DNA of 28,047 bases from an uncultured archaeon A07HN63 (GTDB lineage: Archaea > Halobacteriota > Halobacteria > Halobacteriales > Haloferacaceae). The position numbers and the translations under genes are program-made. The stretch lies in contig KI543221.1 of the NCBI GenBank assembly GCA_000496215.1, forward strand, positions 19,466 to 47,512, given 5' to 3'. The notes below the pieces were generated by a model, which was not told where the DNA came from, made no database searches, and saw only the letters and a program-made list of their open reading frames with translations. Shown piece by piece: positions 22,761-28,047 of the stretch (the first letter of the stretch is position 1; each line of letters starts with the position of its first letter).

Positions 22761-23746
22761 ATGAGTAGCACCGCCCTCTACTTTACGGGTCCAGAGACGG
22801 TCGAACGCCGACCGCGTAGCGTCGAGGCTGCGGCCGACGAGGTGGTCGTCGAAACCGACGCGTCGGCGATCAGTGCAGGAACGGAGCTGCTGGTCTATCA
22901 CGATGCCGTCCCGGACGATATGCAGGTCGACGAGAGTATCGAGGCCTTCGACGGCGAGTTCGAGTACCCCCTGCGGTACGGGTACGCCGCAGCCGGCACC
23001 GTCGTCGAGACCGGCGCGGCGGCCGACGACGCGTGGCTCGACCGGTCGGTGTTCGGTTTCCGGCCACACCAGACACGCTTTGCGGCCGATCCGGCCGATC
23101 TGGTGGCCCTCCCTGAAGCGGTCCCGCCGGCCCACGGCGCGCTGTTGCCGACGGTCGAAACCGCGACGAATCTCGTCCTCGACAGCGAGCCACGGCTCGG
23201 CGAGTCGGTCGTCGTCTTCGGCGCGGGTGTCGTCGGGCTCTGTACGATCCGGCTGCTGTCGGCGTTCCCGCTCTCCGATCTCACTGTCGTCGAACCGATC
23301 TCCGACCGCCGGGCGGCGGCGACAGCGATGGGTGCCGATCGGACACTTGCCCCCGACGAGGCGGCGAGCGCGGTAGCGGACTATGATCTCGCCCTCGAAC
23401 TCTCCGGCAAGCCGACCGTGCTCAACGACGCCATCGATTCGGTCGGTTACGACGGCCGAGTTGTCGTCGGCTCGTGGTACGGCGACAAGCCGCGCCGATC
23501 GAGCTCGGCGGCTCGTTCCACCGCGACCGGATCGAACTTGTCTCCAGTCAGGTGAGCACGATCGACCCCGCCCGGCGTGGCCGCTGGGATCGCGAGCGAC
23601 GGTTCGATACCGCCGTCGAGTGGCTTGACCGGTTGGATTGTGAGCGACTCATCAGCCATCAGATTCCGTTCTCGCAGGCAGCCGACGCCTACGAACTGCT
23701 CGATGCGGGCGACGAGTCGGCGCTACAGGTTGTCCTCACCTACTGA
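22761..23746 (+). pseudogene. Zinc-type alcohol dehydrogenase/MDR family, -1 frameshift near codon 244
   Basis: Medium-chain dehydrogenase/reductase split by a frameshift. The first frame gives the GroES-like part (ISAGTELLVYHD, then YPLRYGYAAAGTVVETG) and the Rossmann NAD(P) site VVVFGAGVVGLC (about residues 150-161), up to VVVGSWYGDKP. There it turns into Ser/Arg-rich nonsense and stops at 23555. The -1 frame, from 23492, continues the family sequence (APIELGGSFHRDRIELVSSQ, then ISHQIPFSQAADAYELLDAG) to the stop at 23744-23746. One missing G (CCGGCG read as CCGCG) explains it; repaired length is about 328 aa. The classical structural-zinc Cys cluster is absent. It follows arfA by 29 nt and overlaps the end of the convergent PAP2 gene by 7 bases. 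Sequencing error and true decay are both possible. Confidence 0.87.
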
Positions 23747-24315
23747 TCGCCCCCGCGCTGCGTCCGGAGGACCGACTCGACACGCCGGGTGCCGTCGGCC
23801 AGCCAGCGGGTTGTGATCCAGACCGCGGCCGCGCCGATTCCGACTCCGACGAGGGTATCCGAGAGGTAATGCGTCCCAAGATACAGCCGTGAAACCGCGA
23901 TCAGCGCGGCGAGTACAGCGGCTGGGACGACCGGGAGCCGCTCGGAGCGGGCTGCCACGAGGCCGAGAACGGTGACGCCAGCCGCATGCCCCGACGGAAA
24001 CGAGTGGGCGATCATCTCGCTACCGCGAGTAACACAGACCGGGTCCGGCGGAAACGGCCGCTGGACGAGCGCCATCAGCGTCGCCACGACGACACCGGTT
24101 ATCGAGAGGGCGACGACAGCCGTGGCCGTCTCCTCGTACCAGTCGGCCAGATAGAACAGTCCGACGATAACGGCCGCTGCGGTCGCCGAGCCAAGCCCGG
24201 TCACCGAGTTCATGATCTTTGTTACCGCGGGGTGACGACTCGCGACGACGAGGTCGACAGCGAGGTGATCGAGCGAGAGCATCACCGCGACGATTTCGGC
24301 GATGAAACCAGCCAT
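23740..24315 (-). CDS. PAP2-family membrane phosphatase
   Basis: Multispan membrane phosphatase (191 aa), type 2 phosphatidic acid phosphatase fold. Motif 2 is SFPSGH (105-110, catalytic H110). Motif 3 is SRLYLGTHYLSD (S142, R143, nucleophile H149, D153). Motif 1 is partial: the RP of K-x6-RP is present (R86-P87) but the expected Lys position is T79. About five hydrophobic helices are visible. Possible substrates are isoprenyl diphosphates or lipid phosphates. Its closeness to a CDP-alcohol transferase suggests lipid head-group work. The last 7 bases overlap the dehydrogenase gene on the other strand. Confidence 0.88.
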   Translation of the reverse strand: MAGFIAEIVAVMLSLDHLAVDLVVASRHPAVTKIMNSVTGLGSATAAAVIVGLFYLADWYEETATAVVALSITGVVVATLMALVQRPFPPDPVCVTRGSEMIAHSFPSGHAAGVTVLGLVAARSERLPVVPAAVLAALIAVSRLYLGTHYLSDTLVGVGIGAAAVWITTRWLADGTRRVESVLRTQRGGDQ

Positions 24316-24377
24316 ACGGATGACTCAGCGTGGGCACGAACAAAGTCCCGGCGTCCTCGTCTCGGGTCGGGATACCC

Positions 24378-24899
24378 CTACGCTCCTTCACCGGCGTCGC
24401 GGCTGGTCCGGAGTGATCGGACGACGAGCGCGCCGACAGCGACCCAGAGCACCACCTCGACGTACGACGACGGCGTTCCGAGATAGAACCAGACGAACTC
24501 GCCGGGCGGGATCGCCGGTGGCGTTGGCGGCACCACGACCGGCCAGCCGAGAAACAGCGCGTCGCTCGGCCGGCCGTTGATAACGACGTGCACCGCGTCG
24601 AGCATGAGATGTGAGGCCCAGCCGATGGCGATGGCCACGCCGCGCTTGCCACGCACGGCGAGGAGAATCACAGCCGGGAGGAGCAACACACTGTGCCCGA
24701 TCGAGTGAAACAGCGTCGTCACTTCGAGCAGTCCGAGCGGCTTGTCGAGCAGATCTGGCAGGGCCGCGCCGAGGACCAACCACCCGGTCGACAGCGCCGG
24801 CCACGATCGACCCTTGACGGCGATATCCGTCTCGCGTGGCTGGTTCGCGACAAGGCGTCCGAGTCCAGCGGCAGCAACGAGGTGGGTGGGAAAGAGCAC
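24378..24899 (-). CDS. Membrane-bound metal-dependent hydrolase (DUF457/YdjM-like)
   Basis: Membrane protein of 173 aa with about four hydrophobic helices and a His/Asp set typical of the YdjM/DUF457 family: H6 (FPTHLVAA), D49 and D52 (ALPDLLDK), H65 and H69 (FHSIGHSV), H97, D101 and H104 (HLMLDAVH). The pattern resembles zinc-dependent lipid or phosphate hydrolases, but the substrate is unknown. It starts at GTG (24897-24899). A TATA-like CATAATAA on the minus strand, over the stop of the upstream CDP-alcohol transferase gene, lies at leaderless distance. It may therefore have its own promoter as well as read-through. Confidence 0.82.
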   Translation of the reverse strand: MLFPTHLVAAAGLGRLVANQPRETDIAVKGRSWPALSTGWLVLGAALPDLLDKPLGLLEVTTLFHSIGHSVLLLPAVILLAVRGKRGVAIAIGWASHLMLDAVHVVINGRPSDALFLGWPVVVPPTPPAIPPGEFVWFYLGTPSSYVEVVLWVAVGALVVRSLRTSRDAGEGA

Positions 24900-24920
24900 G
24901 GCTGACTGGTCACCCCGTTA

Positions 24921-25706
24921 TTATGAACTCTCAGGTCGCGCTGGGGGATACCACCCACTGATTGCGAGGATGTCTCGCCCGAAGACGGCGATCGACGGAG
25001 CGAGGACGAGCGGCGCGACGCGCTGGACCGTGGCGACCGGGACGAGGCGGAGTAGCACGACTGTTATAAATACCATCTGGATCGTCGCGAGATACCTGCC
25101 GAGATTACTCGCTGGCGTGTCGTAGACGGTGCGTTCGCGGCGGTGTCGCCACCGCTGGACGCCGATAAAGACGTAGCGCGCGGCCGACAGCGAGAGGTAC
25201 CACCACGGCAGCAGCCCCCACAGCACCGCAGCGACCGGCGCGACGACGAAGCCAACGGTGTCGACGGTCATATCGAGTCGCTCGCCGAGCGCCGTCTCCC
25301 GGCCGATCCAGCGCGCCAGCGTTCCGTCGACACCATCAAGTACCACGCCCAGCCCGTAGCAGAGCCCGGCGGTGGCGACGACTGCCGGCGTTTCCGCGGC
25401 CACGGCCAGCCCGGCGACGACGCTGAAGAGTCCACTACGAAGCACGGTAACCGTGTTTGCGACACCGAAGAGATAGCGAATCGGCGCGCCGCCGAGTTCG
25501 GCGGTACTCGTTCGAATCCCGCTGTACCACAGCTGGGCGGCCCAGACGCTGGCGGCGACTGTCCGGGGTGTTACCGGCGACCAGGCGGCCGGTGACAGCG
25601 AGAGCACCATCGGAAACATCGCCGCGAGGACGACCCCAGCGGCTACCGGGACCCCAAACTGTACGCCGAGTCTGATCGTTGCCGATCGACGATACCGTGT
25701 ACCCAC
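24921..25706 (-). CDS. CDP-alcohol phosphatidyltransferase family membrane protein
   Basis: Second CDP-alcohol transferase in the window, 261 aa. The signature is intact: D124xxD127G128xxA131R132, eight residues, G141, D145, D149. Compared with the 200-aa enzyme at 15521 it has an extra N-terminal region of about 80 residues with two hydrophobic stretches, and the catalytic motif lies deep in the chain. The acceptor is unknown; ether-lipid head groups (archaetidylglycerol phosphate, serine or another polyol) are possible. It starts at GTG, 7 nt after the stop of the small membrane protein gene, so those two form an operon, with the DUF457-like gene following 21 nt further on. Confidence 0.85.
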   Translation of the reverse strand: MGTRYRRSATIRLGVQFGVPVAAGVVLAAMFPMVLSLSPAAWSPVTPRTVAASVWAAQLWYSGIRTSTAELGGAPIRYLFGVANTVTVLRSGLFSVVAGLAVAAETPAVVATAGLCYGLGVVLDGVDGTLARWIGRETALGERLDMTVDTVGFVVAPVAAVLWGLLPWWYLSLSAARYVFIGVQRWRHRRERTVYDTPASNLGRYLATIQMVFITVVLLRLVPVATVQRVAPLVLAPSIAVFGRDILAISGWYPPARPESS

Positions 25707-25713
25707 GGCTATC

Positions 25714-26097
25714 TCACCGGAGCAAGACGACGAGAACGCCGATCAACACGACCTGTGCGAGCTTGTCGACCACGCCGAGGGTCCCCATATCCGCCGGGAA
25801 GGACTTGCCGCCGGCAACGAAATTGAGCCCGTACCAGATCACGATCTGTACCGCGGTGAACGGGATACCGATGGCGTACACCGTGCGCCGGCGGTAGTCG
25901 AGCAAGACGAGGACGACCGCCCCCAGAAAGCCGAGCCCCGCCAGCAGGAAACTGATTCCGAGCGAACTCGGGGCCAATCTAATTCCGAGCAGAAGATGGA
26001 CCACTGCCGTAACCAGGGCGGCGATGATCCCCAGCCAGTGAAGCCCACCCATCGAGTCGATGCTGAGTGAAATATTGCGCGATTCTGCGGTTCCCAT
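25714..26097 (-). CDS. Small multispan membrane protein, haloarchaeal, unknown
   Basis: Predicted membrane protein of 127 aa with four hydrophobic helices (HWLGIIAALVTAVVHLLLGI; FLLAGLGFLGAVVLVLL; YAIGIPFTAVQIVIWYGL; and a C-terminal LAQVVLIGVLVVLL). It resembles short conserved haloarchaeal membrane proteins, possibly DUF7475, but I am not certain of the family. No catalytic residues stand out. I start at the ATG at 26095-26097, because a TATA-like element lies 24-31 nt upstream. A GTG eight codons earlier falls inside that promoter region. First gene of the operon with the CDP-alcohol transferase. Confidence 0.78.
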   Translation of the reverse strand: MGTAESRNISLSIDSMGGLHWLGIIAALVTAVVHLLLGIRLAPSSLGISFLLAGLGFLGAVVLVLLDYRRRTVYAIGIPFTAVQIVIWYGLNFVAGGKSFPADMGTLGVVDKLAQVVLIGVLVVLLR

Positions 26098-26120
26098 AGC
26101 GTCTGTAGGGGTCTTACACA

Positions 26121-26128
26121 CATAATCG
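26121..26128 (-). promoter_or_regulatory. TATA-like promoter of the membrane-protein/CDP-alcohol transferase operon
   Basis: Minus strand CGATTATG, 24-31 nt before the ATG at 26097. It lies in the 42-nt gap after the upstream fusion gene, so the operon need not depend on read-through. Confidence 0.45.
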
Positions 26129-26139
26129 TACCGACAGCC

Positions 26140-28047
26140 TCACCGGCTGAACGATGGGTCTCGAAGCCCGTCGATCCGGTCGCACTCGGCCGCGGTCAGC
26201 CGGGTTGCCACCGCTGCTGCGTTGGCGACGATGTGGTCGGTACTCGTGCTCGATGGGATCGGAACGACGCCGCGGGTCGCGTTCCACGCGAGGACGACGC
26301 CGGCCGGCGAGAGATCGTACTCCGCACTGATCTCCGCTAGCACCGGCTCGTCCAGCAGCCCGGGTGCCGACAGCGGCGAGTGTGCGACGACGGCGATATC
26401 GTTGTCGTGGCAGTATTCGACAAGATCAGTCCGGGGCTGGTAGGGATGGCGTTCTATCTGGACGACCGCCGGCGCAATCGATCCCGCGTCGAGAACCGTT
26501 TCCAGTTGCGACCGCGAGACATTACAGACGCCGAGCGTTCGAGCCCAGCCCCGCTCGACGACGGCTTCGAGATTACGCCAAGCCTCCCTCAGCGAAACCG
26601 GTGCCGTCTCGGGGTCGCCGTCGGCATCGGTCGGAAACGCCAGTGCCTCCTGTCTGTCGACCGGCTTCTCGGCCAGCCGCTCCAACGGGCCCTGATGTGC
26701 CCACGCCGTCGGCCAGTGGAGCATGTAGCAGTCGAAGGTGTCGATCCCGAGTTCGTCGAGGCTGCCCTCACAGGCCGTCAGCAGGTGTTCGCGCTCGTGG
26801 TTGGTGCGCCAGACCTTGCCGAGAATCGTGAGATGCTCACGGTCGGGCGCGCCCGGCGCGGCCAGCAACTCGCCGATGCGGAACTCGTTGCCGTATAGCT
26901 CCGCGCTGTCGAGCAGCCGGTAGCCCGCGTCGAGCGCGGTCGCAATCGACTCTGTGCGGTCGACGTACTCGTCGCCGCGGTAGCGCGAACAGCCGAACCC
27001 GATCGGCGGAGGCGACAGCGTCTCCTCGGCGCCTCCTGTTGCCGCTGTGTCGCTTGTCCTGCCCGTCGTCGCGTCGGTCGTCCTGTTGGTCGCTATGTCG
27101 CTCGTCGCATCAACCGCCGCGCCGCCCGTCGCATCAACTGTCGTGCCGCTCCCACCCGCATCGTCGCCTGTGATATCGGGAGCCGGAAGCGATATTTCCG
27201 CCACCTCGACTGGCCCACCCTCTGCGGCCGCGCGCTCGATTGCGTTACACACCGCGACGATGTGTGCGCCCCGGCGACCGCTCGCCCGGGCTGGCGCTCC
27301 GGCATCGACGCTTGCAGCGAGGTCGGCGACAGCATCGAGATACCGGCGTGGCTGCGGCGGCGACTGTGGCGGCACAGTCGTATAGGAGCGTCCGAGACCG
27401 CCGTACTGGACGGCCGTCGACGCCGGCTCCATCCGGCCGGTGTTGTCGAGATACAGCGAGCCGCTGTCGCCGTGGAGTTCGAGACCGTAGAACTCACGGC
27501 TCCGGTGGGGAACGTAGAAGCTCGCGGTGAGTCGCACCGTGAGGCCGGCCTGCAACGAGAGCGTCGCCTCGACGTGGCTCGGCCCCTCTGGCTGCTGTGC
27601 CTCGCTGTCCGGCCAGCAGTCAAGGCTGTCGGCAACGCGGACCCGCTCAACCGGCCCGAACCACGACACCAGCAGGGCCAGCGGGTAAACACCACCGTCG
27701 TACAGCGGCCCGATGGACAGAAACGACGCCGGGCGGTCGTGCCAGTCGGTCACGCGGCCGACGTGGGCGGTCGCCGTCGCAAACTGAATCGCCCCGGATC
27801 GTTCCTCTCGGAGGTGGCGGCGCGCGCGCTGCTGGGTCGGGCCGTCGACCGCGGCCGGCGCACAGCCGAGCGCGAGATCCCGCGTCTCGGCCATTGTGAC
27901 CAGTTCCTCGGCTGTCTCGGTATCGAGTGCCAGCGGCTTCTCGGAGTAGACGTGTCGTCCGGCCGCGAGCGCGGTTTCGGTGACCGGTGCGTGGGCGGCG
28001 TGACTCGTTAGATTGACGACGATCGGTGCGTCGACAGCGTCGAGGGC
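26140..28047 (-). CDS. Gfo/Idh/MocA dehydrogenase fused to aldo/keto reductase (5' partial)
   Basis: One reading frame encodes two oxidoreductases. It runs unbroken to the right edge (635 residues visible), so the N-terminal Rossmann dinucleotide site is outside the window. The first visible part has the MocA hallmark HVYSEKPLALDTE (near 27940; conserved EKP lysine). The Gfo/Idh/MocA C-terminal beta-sheet domain follows (DGGVYPLALL, FYGLELHGDSGSLYL). A low-complexity Ala/Thr/Asp linker (27019-27177) leads to a complete aldo/keto reductase barrel. All four catalytic residues are visible: Asp and Tyr (LLDSAELYGNE), Lys (ILGKVWRTN) and His (YMLHWPTAW), then the NADP-binding end VVPIPSSTS. The two activities may act in sequence on a sugar or polyol. 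The Met at 27894 is internal, not the start. Confidence 0.9.
   Translation of the reverse strand, partial: ALDAVDAPIVVNLTSHAAHAPVTETALAAGRHVYSEKPLALDTETAEELVTMAETRDLALGCAPAAVDGPTQQRARRHLREERSGAIQFATATAHVGRVTDWHDRPASFLSIGPLYDGGVYPLALLVSWFGPVERVRVADSLDCWPDSEAQQPEGPSHVEATLSLQAGLTVRLTASFYVPHRSREFYGLELHGDSGSLYLDNTGRMEPASTAVQYGGLGRSYTTVPPQSPPQPRRYLDAVADLAASVDAGAPARASGRRGAHIVAVCNAIERAAAEGGPVEVAEISLPAPDITGDDAGGSGTTVDATGGAAVDATSDIATNRTTDATTGRTSDTAATGGAEETLSPPPIGFGCSRYRGDEYVDRTESIATALDAGYRLLDSAELYGNEFRIGELLAAPGAPDREHLTILGKVWRTNHEREHLLTACEGSLDELGIDTFDCYMLHWPTAWAHQGPLERLAEKPVDRQEALAFPTDADGDPETAPVSLREAWRNLEAVVERGWARTLGVCNVSRSQLETVLDAGSIAPAVVQIERHPYQPRTDLVEYCHDNDIAVVAHSPLSAPGLLDEPVLAEISAEYDLSPAGVVLAWNATRGVVPIPSSTSTDHIVANAAAVATRLTAAECDRIDGLRDPSFSR
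27103..27138 (-). repeat. Direct repeat in the interdomain linker of the fusion protein
   Basis: CGTCGCATCAAC occurs at 27103-27114 and 27127-27138 (24-bp offset, eight codons), encoding the VDAT-type repeats of the Ala/Thr/Asp linker. More degenerate copies extend toward 27030. Confidence 0.6.

Noticed and set aside
25505..25525. GTTCGAATCCC, resembling a tRNA T-loop
   Set aside because: The flanking bases do not form a T stem and there is no acceptor or anticodon arm; it lies inside the CDP-alcohol transferase gene.
1..28047. CRISPR arrays, insertion sequences, prophage genes, tRNA or rRNA genes
   Set aside because: No regularly spaced repeats, transposase or integrase motifs, phage structural genes or stable-RNA signatures seen on either strand.

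Overview
This window is haloarchaeal (class Halobacteria) chromosome. The predicted proteins are strongly acidic, most of the window is very GC-rich, and several genes are archaea-specific: a fused-alpha PorAB ferredoxin oxidoreductase, a HalX response regulator, the bridging factor aMBF1, GTP cyclohydrolase III and two CDP-alcohol transferases. Many genes have a TATA-like element about 24-31 nt before the start codon and no leader, as is common in haloarchaea. I cannot name the genus. From memory the order porAB / polY / HerA-like / tpiA / mbf / CDP-alcohol transferase / AK6-like kinase / hisC resembles a conserved block in Haloferax and relatives, so 3-18 kb looks like core genome.

Layout. 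1-3.06 kb: a lower-GC segment with the 3' part of a chemotaxis transducer, a HalX response regulator and two gene-poor gaps. 3.07-6.42 kb: porA-porB and an Lrp/AsnC regulator. 6.45-7.16 kb: a VapBC-type toxin-antitoxin pair with a perfect palindrome at its promoter. 7.3-9.4 kb: a ribbon-helix-helix/coiled-coil gene overlapping an unknown gene, then a convergent gene for a long coiled-coil protein with acidic heptad repeats. 9.7-13.15 kb: a Y-family polymerase and a HerA-type ATPase broken by a -1 frameshift. 13.17-17.73 kb: tpiA, a DICT-domain protein, aMBF1, and the overlapping operon hisC - AK6-like kinase - CDP-alcohol transferase. 17.8-23.75 kb: a PTPS/QueD-like enzyme, a methyltransferase, a fumarylacetoacetate hydrolase family enzyme, an MBL-fold hydrolase, a 47-residue small protein gene, a HAD phosphatase, GTP cyclohydrolase III and a zinc-type dehydrogenase (also frameshifted). 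23.74-26.1 kb: a membrane cluster (PAP2 phosphatase, DUF457-like protein, a second CDP-alcohol transferase, a small multispan protein). 26.14 kb to the end: a Gfo/Idh/MocA dehydrogenase fused to an aldo/keto reductase, cut by the window edge.

How the genes fit together. Most are housekeeping: pyruvate oxidation, glycolysis, histidine, lipid head groups, transcription and lesion bypass. The most suggestive grouping is GTP cyclohydrolase III, a PTPS-like protein with Glu in place of the catalytic Cys, a methyltransferase and a dehydrogenase within about 6 kb, which could be a pterin-type pathway; this is inference. Both frameshifts look like loss of a single base in GC-rich sequence, so sequencing error must be excluded before calling them real.
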